Counted from the stretch's first letter, positions 1 through 6,023 are shown. The stretch is DNA of 6,262 nucleotides from Pseudomonadota bacterium (GCA_027623845.1 JAQBUJ010000213.1:1-6262); one strand, 5' to 3'. Made by a program: numbers and translations. Notes: a model not told the origin generated them from the sequence alone.

Positions 1-1116
1 TTCGCCGACCGCACGGACATCGATGCGTTCGAACCTTGGTGCAGCCGCCAACGCGGCGACTTCCAACGACTCCACCGCCGCCCTGCCGTCGCCGCCAATC
101 AGCAGCGGCGCCCGAAACCAAACCAGTCGATCCACCAATCCCGCCGACAGAAAAGAAGCCGCCAGCAAACCACCGGATTCGACCAAAACGCTGGTGATTC
201 CGCGCTCTCCAAGCGCTCGCAGCGCCGCCTCCAACGCCACCCGGCCATCCCTCGTCTCGGCAACCCGGGCGACCTCAATCCCCGCCGCGTTCAGAGCCGT
301 GGCCGAGGCGTCCGAGGCTGCGGTAGTGGTAATGATCATCGTTTTGATATCGCGCGCCGAGCGCGCCAGAGCACTGGTTAGCGGCGTCACCAACCTGGAA
401 TCCAGCACCACCCGGACCGGCGATCGCTGGTCCAGCCCGGGCAACCGACAGGTCAATGACGGATCATCGGCCAAAACCGTGCCGATCCCGGTAAGAATCG
501 CGTCATGCCGCGCCCGCATCAGATGCACCCAACGCCGGGCCGGCTCACCGGTGATCCATTGGCTTTCCCCGTCGCTGGTGGCAATCCGCGAATCGATGCT
601 CGTCGCCAGCTTCAGGGTCACCAGCGGACGGCCGTCGCGGACCCGCCGGATGAACCCCTCCAGGGCTGCGTCAGCCAGCTCTCCGCACACCCCGACGGTA
701 ACCGCAAGGCCGGCCGCCCGGAGGCGCTCAAGCCCCTGACCGTCAACGCGGACGTCCGGGTCTTGCATCGCCGCAACCACCCTGACCACGCCGGCGGCGA
801 TCAGGGCGTCGGCGCAAGGCGGGGTCTTGCCGTGATGGGAACAAGGCTCAAGCGTGACATAGGCCGTCGCCCCAGCCGCCTCGGAGCCGGCCTGAGCCAG
901 CGCCTCGGCTTCAGCGTGCGGCCTCCCGCCCGGTTGGGTCCACCCCCGTCCGACAACCCGATCGTCGCGGACTAAAACACAGCCGACCGACGGGTTCGGC
1001 GCCACCTGTCCCTGGCCGCGATTGGCCAGCCGGAGCGCCAGCCGCATCCAGCGCTGGTCCACGGCGACAGCGTCGGGGGAACTCTTGTCTTGAGTGCTTG
1101 TATCTGGCGCGCGCAT
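1..1116 (-). CDS. ribD: Bifunctional diaminohydroxyphosphoribosylaminopyrimidine deaminase / 5-amino-6-(5-phosphoribosylamino)uracil reductase (3' end cut by window edge)
   Basis: Cytosolic enzyme for two successive riboflavin steps: zinc-dependent deamination of the pyrimidine made from GTP, then NADPH-dependent reduction of its ribose. The frame is open from ATG at 1116 to base 1, 372 codons without a stop. RibD proteins are about 360-370 residues, so with its slightly long N-terminus only roughly ten C-terminal residues should be missing. The deaminase domain (about residues 20-145) shows the zinc ligands: His67 and the catalytic Glu69 in HAEAEAL, and Cys92 and Cys101 in the PC...GKTPPC motif. 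The reductase domain starts near residue 152 (LVTLKLATSIDSRIA) and includes GESQWITG and GTVLADDP. The usual SLDGRIA reads SIDSRIA here, a mild departure. The start lies 18 bases after the nrdR stop in the same frame and has no clear ribosome binding site, so translational coupling is likely. Last visible gene of the rpiB-glyA-nrdR string. Confidence 0.96.
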   Translation of the reverse strand, partial: MRAPDTSTQDKSSPDAVAVDQRWMRLALRLANRGQGQVAPNPSVGCVLVRDDRVVGRGWTQPGGRPHAEAEALAQAGSEAAGATAYVTLEPCSHHGKTPPCADALIAAGVVRVVAAMQDPDVRVDGQGLERLRAAGLAVTVGVCGELADAALEGFIRRVRDGRPLVTLKLATSIDSRIATSDGESQWITGEPARRWVHLMRARHDAILTGIGTVLADDPSLTCRLPGLDQRSPVRVVLDSRLVTPLTSALARSARDIKTMIITTTAASDASATALNAAGIEVARVAETRDGRVALEAALRALGERGITSVLVESGGLLAASFLSAGLVDRLVWFRAPLLIGGDGRAAVESLEVAALAAAPRFERIDVRAVGE

Positions 1117-1134
1117 CGGCGGATCAACCGACCG

Positions 1135-1596
1135 CTAATCTTCCTCGAAGCGACCGAGATCCTCGACAAACTCTTCGAAGTCCTTGGCTTCACGGAAATT
1201 GCGATAGACCGAAGCGAACCGGACATAGGCGACCGGATCAAGATTGGCCAGCGAGTCCATGACCATCTCACCAATCACGCTAGAAGGGATCTCCGCCTCG
1301 CCCATGCTTTCAAGCCGTCGCTGGATGCCGCTCACCATGCGCTCAACCCGGTCCTGATCAACCGGCCGCTTGCGCAAAGAGATTTGCACCGACCGTTCCA
1401 ACTTGTCGCGATCGAAGGGCGCCCGCTTGCCGTTTTTCTTCAAGATCGTCAGCTCGCGCAGCTGCACCCGCTCGAAGGTGGTGAACCTGGCCCCACAGGA
1501 CGGGCAGAAACGCCGGCGACGGATCGCCGCGTTGTCCTCGGTCGGTCGCGAATCCTTCACCTGCGTGTCGTTATGTCCACAGAATGGGCAACGCAT
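1135..1596 (-). CDS. nrdR: Transcriptional repressor NrdR (zinc ribbon plus ATP-cone)
   Basis: DNA-binding repressor that senses ATP/dATP and shuts down ribonucleotide reductase operons through NrdR boxes. At 153 residues it is the normal family length. A zinc ribbon fills residues 1-45, with Cys3/Cys6 in MRCPFCGH and Cys31/Cys34 in FCPSCGARF, followed by the conserved FTTFERV. An ATP-cone domain follows (about residues 46-137), starting at LTILKKNGKRAPFD and ending near YVRFASVYRNF. The acidic tail FEEFVEDLGRFEED is of a kind common in the family. The start is well supported: a purine-rich AGAGGGGGGAAGG stretch lies just before the ATG. It sits 46 bases after glyA and 18 bases before ribD, an arrangement common in alphaproteobacteria. 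No ribonucleotide reductase gene is in the window, so its targets lie elsewhere. Confidence 0.97.
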   Translation of the reverse strand: MRCPFCGHNDTQVKDSRPTEDNAAIRRRRFCPSCGARFTTFERVQLRELTILKKNGKRAPFDRDKLERSVQISLRKRPVDQDRVERMVSGIQRRLESMGEAEIPSSVIGEMVMDSLANLDPVAYVRFASVYRNFREAKDFEEFVEDLGRFEED

Positions 1597-1642
1597 GCCT
1601 TCCCCCCTCTTTGTTTTTCCGGCGCGTCAACGACGAGCCCGG

Positions 1643-2980
1643 TTACGCACTGGTTCCATAGATTGGAAAGCGCGTACACAAGTCCCGAACCGACTGCAGC
1701 ACCGTCGCCTCAATCTTCGGATCAGCCTCCGACCCGCCGGCCATGCCGTCAAGAACGTCGCCAATCAGGTCGCCGATTTGAGCAAATTCCTTGGCGCCGA
1801 ACCCGCGGGTGGTTCCCGCCGGCGTACCGAGACGCACCCCTGAGGTGATCGTCGGCTTTTGCGGGTCAAACGGCACCCCATTTTTATTGCAAGTAATCCC
1901 GGCACGCTCAAGCGCCGCCTCGGCATCTTTGCCGGTCAAATTCTTCGGGCGTAAATCGACCAACATCAGATGGGTGTCGGTGCCGCCAGAGACGATATCG
2001 GCCCCCCGCTCGATCAGCCGCGCCGCCAAAGTTTCAGCGTTAGCAACGACATTTTGCGCATAGGTCCGGAACGACGGGCGCAAGGCTTCACCAAACGCCA
2101 CCGCCTTGGCGGCGATCACATGCATCAACGGCCCGCCCTGCAATCCGGGAAAAACCGCCGAGTTGATTTTCTTGGCAATGTCCCCGTCATTTGTCAGAAC
2201 CATACCGCCGCGGGGGCCGCGCAAGGTCTTGTGGGTCGTCGTGGTAACCACATGGGCATGGGGCAGCGGGCTGGGATGCGCGCCACCGGCCACTAAGCCG
2301 GCGAAATGCGCCATATCAACCATCAGATACGCGCCGACCGCGTCCGCAATTTCGCGAAAGCGCTTGAAGTCCAGCGTCCTGGGATAAGCCGAACCACCAG
2401 CAATGATCAGTTTCGGGCGGTGCTCCTCGGCCAGCCGGGCTACCTCTTCAAAATCAATAAGGTGATCCTCGCGGCGGACCCCGTACTGAATCGCGTTGAA
2501 CCATTTACCCGATTGGTTCGGCGGCGCACCATGAGTCAAATGTCCGCCGGCCGCCAATGACAGGCCAAGAATCGTGTCCCCAGGTCGCAACAGCGCCAGG
2601 AATACCGTCTGATTGGCTTGCGCGCCGGAATGCGGTTGCACATTCGCGAAGCCGCAGCCGAACAATGTCTTGGCCCTCTCGATCGCCAGGGTTTCGGCGA
2701 TGTCGACGAACTCACAACCACCGTAATAGCGGCGCCCGGAATAGCCCTCGGCGTACTTATTGGTCAGCACCGAACCTTGCGCTTCAAGCACCGCACGCGA
2801 GACGATATTTTCTGACGCGATCAGTTCTATCTGATCCTGCTGGCGGGCTAGTTCCTGGCTGATCGATCCAAACAGCTCCGGATCGCTTTGCCTGACCGAC
2901 ATTCCAAAAAAGTCACCGGAATGTTCCGCGCCATCTTGTTGGCTTGTACCGTGCGTCGTTACTGCTGCCGTCGTCATCAT
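1643..2980 (-). CDS. glyA: Serine hydroxymethyltransferase
   Basis: Cytosolic PLP enzyme that interconverts serine plus tetrahydrofolate with glycine plus 5,10-methylene-tetrahydrofolate, the main source of one-carbon units. The 445-residue product covers the whole fold type I family. Visible landmarks are IELIASENIVS (residues 51-61), the Tyr-rich YAEGYSGRRYYGG (76-88), Asp222 and His225 in VDMAHFAG, and the PLP-binding Lys251 in TTTTHKTLRGPRGG. The C-terminal part carries GVRLGTPAGTTRGFG. The N-terminus is about 20-25 residues longer than typical. The upstream ATG pair (2980/2977) has only a weak ACGGAC ribosome binding site, and an internal ATG at 2902 (MSVRQSDPELF) has only GGA directly against it, so the true start is uncertain. 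It begins 24 bases after rpiB and ends 46 bases before nrdR, consistent with one transcript. Confidence 0.98.
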   Translation of the reverse strand: MMTTAAVTTHGTSQQDGAEHSGDFFGMSVRQSDPELFGSISQELARQQDQIELIASENIVSRAVLEAQGSVLTNKYAEGYSGRRYYGGCEFVDIAETLAIERAKTLFGCGFANVQPHSGAQANQTVFLALLRPGDTILGLSLAAGGHLTHGAPPNQSGKWFNAIQYGVRREDHLIDFEEVARLAEEHRPKLIIAGGSAYPRTLDFKRFREIADAVGAYLMVDMAHFAGLVAGGAHPSPLPHAHVVTTTTHKTLRGPRGGMVLTNDGDIAKKINSAVFPGLQGGPLMHVIAAKAVAFGEALRPSFRTYAQNVVANAETLAARLIERGADIVSGGTDTHLMLVDLRPKNLTGKDAEAALERAGITCNKNGVPFDPQKPTITSGVRLGTPAGTTRGFGAKEFAQIGDLIGDVLDGMAGGSEADPKIEATVLQSVRDLCTRFPIYGTSA

Positions 2981-3004
2981 TGCGTCCGTATGATCAGATT
3001 TCGT

Positions 3005-3475
3005 TCAAGCGGGATTGCTGGCGTCGCCAAGATTAGGCGGCTCGGTGAGTTTACGCACTCGCCGCGCGTGCCTACCTTCCCCGAACTCGGTTTGCAAGAA
3101 AACAGTCAGGCATTCCTTCGCCAGCTCGGCGCCGATCATCCGGGCTCCCAGCGCCAGAACGTTGGCGTCGTTGTGTTCCCGGGACAGCCGCGCCGAGGTC
3201 ACATCATGGGCCAGGCCGGCACGGATCCAAGGATATCGGTTCATCGCGATACTCATGCCGATGCCGGTTCCACAGACCACCAACCCGATATCCGCCGCAC
3301 CAACCCGCAGCGCCTCGGCCACCTTATAGGCGTAATCCGGATAGTCGACGGATTCCGGCCCGAATGCGCCTAAATCACACACCGAGCACCCCAATTCACC
3401 AAGCTGCTCGATCAGCGCAGACTTCAGCAGGAGGCCGCCATGGTCGACACCTATCGCGACGGTCTTCTTGTCCAT
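3005..3475 (-). CDS. rpiB: Ribose-5-phosphate isomerase B (RpiB/LacA/LacB family)
   Basis: Isomerises ribose 5-phosphate and ribulose 5-phosphate in the non-oxidative pentose phosphate pathway, in the cytosol. The 156-residue product matches RpiB length. Family signatures are all present: the N-terminal Asp11-His12 in GVDHGG, the active-site Cys68 in VVCGTGIGMSIAMNR (the catalytic base of RpiB), His101 in SREHNDANVLALGARMIG, and the phosphate-binding GRHARRV near residues 134-140. The LacA/LacB galactose-6-phosphate isomerases belong to the same superfamily, but the intact Cys68 region and the housekeeping context favour RpiB. It is the first gene of the minus-strand string and faces the divergent intergenic region. 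The ribosome binding site is weak (GGGTGGG before ATG). Confidence 0.96.
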   Translation of the reverse strand: MDKKTVAIGVDHGGLLLKSALIEQLGELGCSVCDLGAFGPESVDYPDYAYKVAEALRVGAADIGLVVCGTGIGMSIAMNRYPWIRAGLAHDVTSARLSREHNDANVLALGARMIGAELAKECLTVFLQTEFGEGRHARRVRKLTEPPNLGDASNPA

Positions 3476-3534
3476 GAGCCCACCCGTTCAAGCTTGAGTC
3501 AAATTGGGACGCCAGGGTCCACGCGTCGATACAC

Positions 3535-3542
3535 ACTATATA
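3535..3542 (-). promoter_or_regulatory. Possible -10 element for the rpiB-glyA-nrdR-ribD string
   Basis: On the minus strand this reads TATATAGT, close to a -10 hexamer, about 60 bases before the rpiB ATG. No good -35 hexamer lies at the standard spacing (TTGTGG lies about 21 bases upstream), so the assignment rests mainly on position and AT-content. Confidence 0.28.
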
Positions 3543-3654
3543 CGGCAATTTTTAGGGAGAACGCCACAAATTGTGCAATCGCCCCCACCGCGCACGCTCA
3601 ATGTCTCTGTGCAATAACGTCGCCGAAGATGTGGTGTTCTCTGCCCTTGAACAG

Positions 3655-3685
3655 TTGACTTTAATAGAAAAATTCTGCTTAAAAT
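3655..3685 (+). promoter_or_regulatory. Possible sigma-70-type promoter for the MucR-like gene
   Basis: TTGACT at 3655-3660 matches the -35 consensus at five of six positions, and TAAAAT at 3680-3685 matches the -10 consensus at five of six. The 19-base spacer is long. This would give a leader of about 120 bases. A second TTGACT at 3745-3750 could drive a shorter transcript, but its -10 is poor: TGTAAT lies only 14 bases away. Confidence 0.3.
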
Positions 3686-3716
3686 AATACTTCCATGGTC
3701 ACTGTCCAGTTTTCAT

Positions 3717-3728
3717 ACGATTAATCGT
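3717..3728. promoter_or_regulatory. Perfect 12-bp palindrome, candidate operator
   Basis: ACGATTAATCGT is its own reverse complement over all 12 bases. It sits about 80-95 bases before the regulator start codon, between the two TTGACT boxes, in the most AT-rich part of the window. Ros/MucR proteins are known to prefer AT-rich sites and often control their own genes, so autoregulation is possible. That link is inference; no protein can be assigned from the sequence alone. Confidence 0.35.
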
Positions 3729-3810
3729 CGCGCAAACTTGTTAATTGACTTTCAACCGCATTTCTGTAATCAAATGGTGAAAATCACACGCGCAAGCTTG
3801 GAACCGGATA

Positions 3811-4263
3811 ATGTCAGAAGAGAACACAGTTGAAAATAAGAATTCTTCAGAACTACTTCGACTGACCGTCGAGGTAGCGATTGCTTATCTGCAGAATAAT
3901 TCTGTAACCGTCCAACAAATTCCTGAACTAATTTCTATGGTCCATGCGTCACTTGTAAAACTCGAGAATAGTCAGAATGAACCGGCCAAGGAGCCTCTTA
4001 AGCCAGCTGTTCCAATCAAAAAATCGGTGCAAGCCGACTATATTGTCTGCTTGGAAGACGGCAAGCGCCTGAAGATGCTCAAACGACACCTGCGTACTAC
4101 ATACAATATGACCCCAGATGACTACCGCGCAAAATGGGGATTGGCCTCGAACTACCCGATGGTTGCACCGAACTATGCCGCCCAACGATCGGAATTCGCC
4201 AAGAAGATTGGCCTTGGCCGGAGCACGGTCAAGCGTGGCGGACGACGCACCAAGGCTAGTTGA
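3811..4263 (+). CDS. Ros/MucR family transcriptional regulator with degenerate zinc finger
   Basis: A 150-residue DNA-binding protein of the Ros/MucR family, which in alphaproteobacteria acts as an H-NS-like or specific regulator of surface polysaccharide, motility, virulence and cell-cycle genes. Residues 1-72 form the N-terminal region (used for oligomerisation in MucR) and residues 75-135 the DNA-binding domain. The hallmark run is present: DYIVCLEDGKRLKMLKRHL, then MTPDDYRAKWGL and YPMVAPNYAAQRSEFAKKIGLG. The finger ligands are incomplete. Cys80 and His93 remain, but the second Cys is Asp83 and the His-His pair after the helix is Thr97-Tyr98. Zinc-free Ros/MucR homologues are known, so the fold may stand without metal. 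The C-terminal tail (about residues 137-150) is strongly basic. The 5' half of the gene is visibly more AT-rich than the 3' half. Its targets cannot be read from this window; control of its own promoter is plausible. Confidence 0.92.
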   Translation: MSEENTVENKNSSELLRLTVEVAIAYLQNNSVTVQQIPELISMVHASLVKLENSQNEPAKEPLKPAVPIKKSVQADYIVCLEDGKRLKMLKRHLRTTYNMTPDDYRAKWGLASNYPMVAPNYAAQRSEFAKKIGLGRSTVKRGGRRTKAS

Positions 4264-4272
4264 TCTCTATTT

Positions 4273-4287
4273 TTGCCGAGCCGGCAA
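4273..4287. other. Small hairpin just after the MucR-like gene
   Basis: TTGCCG-AGC-CGGCAA forms a 6-bp stem with a 3-base loop, 10 bases after the stop codon. It lacks a T-tract on its 3' side on the plus strand (the T run precedes it), so it is a weak candidate for a terminator or an RNA 3'-end stabiliser rather than a clear intrinsic terminator. The rest of 4264-4391 shows nothing recognisable. Confidence 0.35.
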
Positions 4288-4391
4288 TTGCATCGCGCTA
4301 CAGGGAGCGTGCTTGAAGGGTTACGCGAGCCGCCTTTATACGGTCCCAAACGCCGAAAACACGCCGCCCTCGACGCCCATGATCGTCCCGG

Positions 4392-4583
4392 TTATTTGCC
4401 GCGTTTTTCCATCACGTATTTCAGTTTTCGGATCGCCGTACGGGTTAGCATCGCTTCTCCGCTCATGGGGTTGCCGACGATCGATACTTCGATCATCGAG
4501 ACCGGGTCCACGGCGCTCACCTTCACATAGCTACCGACTTTAACGAACTCGACGATCACTCCGTTTTCGTTCAACTTCGACAT
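4392..4583 (-). CDS. Small conserved-type protein of unknown function (resembles the DUF6898 family)
   Basis: A 63-residue protein with no known role. The sequence has a short polar N-terminus, a beta-rich core with VIVEFVKVGSYVKVSAVDP followed by IEVSIVGNP, and a basic helical tail, LTRTAIRKLKYVMEKRGK. From memory this pattern (VKVSA.DP...EVSIVG, then a basic helix) resembles a small alphaproteobacterial family annotated DUF6898; that assignment is recalled, not searched. I see no signal peptide, membrane segment or Cys pair. The frame stays open to an upstream ATG at 4643 (83 residues), but ATG at 4583 is preferred. It has a strong ribosome binding site, and the extra 20 residues are basic and Gly-rich with no fit to the core. 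The gene is divergent from the glutaryl-CoA dehydrogenase gene and convergent with the MucR-like gene, so it is probably transcribed alone. Confidence 0.78.
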   Translation of the reverse strand: MSKLNENGVIVEFVKVGSYVKVSAVDPVSMIEVSIVGNPMSGEAMLTRTAIRKLKYVMEKRGK

Positions 4584-4586
4584 GCG

Positions 4587-4593
4587 CTTCCTC
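4587..4593 (-). promoter_or_regulatory. Ribosome binding site deciding the small protein's start
   Basis: The minus strand reads GAGGAAG, with the AGGA core 5 bases before the ATG at 4583. This near-ideal Shine-Dalgarno sequence selects the 63-residue start over the in-frame ATG at 4643. Confidence 0.75.
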
Positions 4594-4690
4594 TTCCAGG
4601 CTCCGGTAACCATACCGTGTTCGCCGCCAACGACAAACGCCATGCACGATCATCGGCGCCGAAATTATGGCCGCGGGCGCCGGAGCGGCG

Positions 4691-4696
4691 TATATA
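4691..4696 (+). promoter_or_regulatory. Possible -10 element for the glutaryl-CoA dehydrogenase gene
   Basis: TATATA stands in a GC-rich stretch 40 bases before the start codon. No convincing -35 hexamer is seen at 16-18 bases upstream. The box is self-complementary, so its direction is not certain. Confidence 0.25.
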
Positions 4697-4726
4697 GCTG
4701 GCAACGGTCAACATTATTCATAATTT

Positions 4727-4730
4727 GGAG
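4727..4730 (+). promoter_or_regulatory. Ribosome binding site deciding the dehydrogenase start
   Basis: GGAG lies 6 bases before ATG at 4737. An in-frame TTG at 4725 overlaps this motif and therefore cannot be served by it, so ATG 4737 is the likely start. Confidence 0.75.
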
Positions 4731-4736
4731 ATTGGG

Positions 4737-5969
4737 ATGAACCCCACACCCGCCGCCGCAACAGCCACTCCCGCCGCCAAAGCAAAATCTTCCAAGCCGG
4801 TATTTCAGTGGGATGACCCCCTCCTATTAGACCAGCAGCTCAGCGAAGAAGAACGCATGGTCAGGGATGCCGCTCGGGACTATTGCCAGGACCGGCTGCT
4901 GCCCCGGGTGCAAAACGCCTTCCGGAACGAGCATTTCGACCGGGAAATTATGACCGAAATGGGTGAACTTGGCTTTCTCGGTTCGACCATCGATGGTTAT
5001 GGTTGCGCCGGCGTGAACCACGTTTGCTATGGGTTGGTCGCCCGTGAGGTTGAACGTGTCGATAGCGGCTATCGCTCGGCGATGAGCGTACAATCAAGTC
5101 TGGTGATGCACCCTATTCACGCCTATGGCAGCGAGGATCAGCGGCAAAAATATCTGCCCAAGCTGGCCACTGGCGAATGGGTCGGCTGTTTCGGGTTGAC
5201 CGAACCGGACCATGGCTCGGACCCGGGCGGAATGGTGACTAGGGCGCGTTCGGTCGATGGCAGCTATCTGGTTTCCGGCGCCAAGATGTGGATCACCAAC
5301 TCCCCCATTGCCGACGTATTCGTGGTCTGGGCCAAGACCGATGACGGGGTAATCCGGGGTTTCATCCTGGAAAAAGGCATGAAGGGGCTGTCGGCGCCGA
5401 AGATCGAGGGAAAATTTTCGCTGCGCGCCTCGGTCACCGGCGAGATCGTCATGGACGAGGTCATGGTGCCGGAAGAAAACCTGCTGCCTAACGTAAAGGG
5501 CCTGGGTGGCCCCTTTGGATGTCTCAATAAGGCCCGTTTTGGCATTTCCTGGGGCGCGCTGGGTGCCGCCGAGTTCTGTTGGCATCAGGCCCGCAACTAT
5601 ACCCTCGAGCGCAAGCAGTTTGGCCGCCCCCTGGCGGCGAACCAATTGATCCAGAAGAAGCTCGCGGATATGCAGACCGAGATCACCATCGGCCTGCAAA
5701 CCTGTCTGAGACTGGGCCAGATGCTGGACGAAGGCACCGCCGCGCCGGAGGCGATTTCGCTGGCCAAGCGAAACTCCTGCGGCAAGGCGCTGGACATCGC
5801 CCGGATGTCTCGGGATATGCACGGCGGTAACGGCGTGTCCGATGAGTACGGCGTCATCCGCCACCTCTTGAACCTTGAGGCGGTGAATACATATGAAGGA
5901 ACCCATGACGTCCACGCGTTGATTCTCGGGCGGGCGCAAACCGGACTGCAGGCGTTTACTGGCGGCTGA
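4737..5969 (+). CDS. gcdH: Glutaryl-CoA dehydrogenase (acyl-CoA dehydrogenase superfamily)
   Basis: FAD enzyme that oxidises and decarboxylates glutaryl-CoA to crotonyl-CoA in lysine, tryptophan and glutarate breakdown, passing electrons to electron-transfer flavoprotein. The product is 410 residues. After a low-complexity Ala/Pro/Lys N-terminus (1-20) comes FQWDDPLLL, then the GCDH signature SGYRSAMSVQSSLVMHP (110-126), the flavin-side motif GCFGLTEPDHGSDPGG (150-165), KMWITNSP (183-190), RKQFGRPLA (292-300) and DMHGGNG (360-366). Glu387 in NTYEGTHDVH is the expected catalytic base. Glu106, Arg113, Ser114 and Tyr386 align by eye with residues conserved in decarboxylating GCDHs, which argues against the non-decarboxylating variant. 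ATG 4737 is chosen because it has a proper ribosome binding site. No CoA-transferase, regulator or ETF gene adjoins it, so it appears to be a single-gene transcript ending at the terminator 26 bases downstream. Confidence 0.96.
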   Translation: MNPTPAAATATPAAKAKSSKPVFQWDDPLLLDQQLSEEERMVRDAARDYCQDRLLPRVQNAFRNEHFDREIMTEMGELGFLGSTIDGYGCAGVNHVCYGLVAREVERVDSGYRSAMSVQSSLVMHPIHAYGSEDQRQKYLPKLATGEWVGCFGLTEPDHGSDPGGMVTRARSVDGSYLVSGAKMWITNSPIADVFVVWAKTDDGVIRGFILEKGMKGLSAPKIEGKFSLRASVTGEIVMDEVMVPEENLLPNVKGLGGPFGCLNKARFGISWGALGAAEFCWHQARNYTLERKQFGRPLAANQLIQKKLADMQTEITIGLQTCLRLGQMLDEGTAAPEAISLAKRNSCGKALDIARMSRDMHGGNGVSDEYGVIRHLLNLEAVNTYEGTHDVHALILGRAQTGLQAFTGG

Positions 5970-5994
5970 AGATCGAAAAATCGCGACGACCGAC

Positions 5995-6023
5995 AAAAGG
6001 CCGGGGTTACTCCCCGGCCTTTT
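5995..6023. terminator. Strong bidirectional intrinsic terminator
   Basis: AAAAGGCCGGGG (5995-6006), loop TTACT (6007-6011), and CCCCGGCCTTTT (6012-6023) form a perfect 12-bp stem. The T run on one side and A run on the other let it work on both strands. It lies 26 bases after the gcdH stop. On the minus strand it overlaps the stop codon (6024-6022) of the facing gene, so it should end both convergent transcripts. Confidence 0.92.

Larger units (their letters stand above)
3476..3810. other. Divergent AT-rich intergenic region between rpiB and the MucR-like gene
   Basis: These 335 bases separate the rpiB start (minus) from the regulator start (plus). I see no credible coding sequence; open frames here have no ribosome binding site or recognisable product. 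Roughly from 3650 to 3780 the DNA is strikingly AT-rich against GC-rich neighbours. Contents by eye are a 10-bp palindrome TCAAGCTTGA at 3488-3497 in the rpiB leader, an ACTATATA box at 3535-3542, an 11-base dyad CACAAATTGTG at 3565-3575, and TTGACTTT at 3655 and again at 3745. There is also a perfect 12-bp palindrome at 3717-3728 and GCGCAARCTTG at 3730 and 3790. It probably carries promoters for both directions plus operator sites. Confidence 0.7.

Noticed and set aside
23..975. Plus-strand open frames of 238 and 156 residues opposite ribD
   Set aside because: They are antisense to an intact RibD frame, are rich in Arg/Ser/Pro/Ala as expected of shadow frames in GC-rich DNA, and show no recognisable domain.
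972..1274. Minus-strand 100-residue frame across the nrdR-ribD junction
   Set aside because: It is a shifted reading of the real nrdR and ribD genes, Arg/Trp/Ser-rich, with no domain.
3440..3658. Plus-strand 72-residue frame in the divergent spacer
   Set aside because: It starts inside rpiB on the opposite strand, has no ribosome binding site and resembles no protein family.
3476..3810. Riboswitch or structured leader RNA in front of rpiB or glyA
   Set aside because: I found only short dyads and no extended set of conserved stems recognisable as a glycine, SAM, FMN or other known riboswitch.
4264..4391. Hidden small gene or clear intrinsic terminator after the MucR-like gene
   Set aside because: There is no start with a ribosome binding site and no hairpin followed by a T-tract; only a weak 6-bp stem is present.
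4584..4643. N-terminal extension of the small protein to the ATG at 4643
   Set aside because: The strong GAGGAAG site is placed for ATG 4583, and the extra 20 residues look non-conserved and basic/Gly-rich.
4725..4736. TTG start for gcdH four codons upstream
   Set aside because: The TTG overlaps the ribosome binding site that serves ATG 4737.
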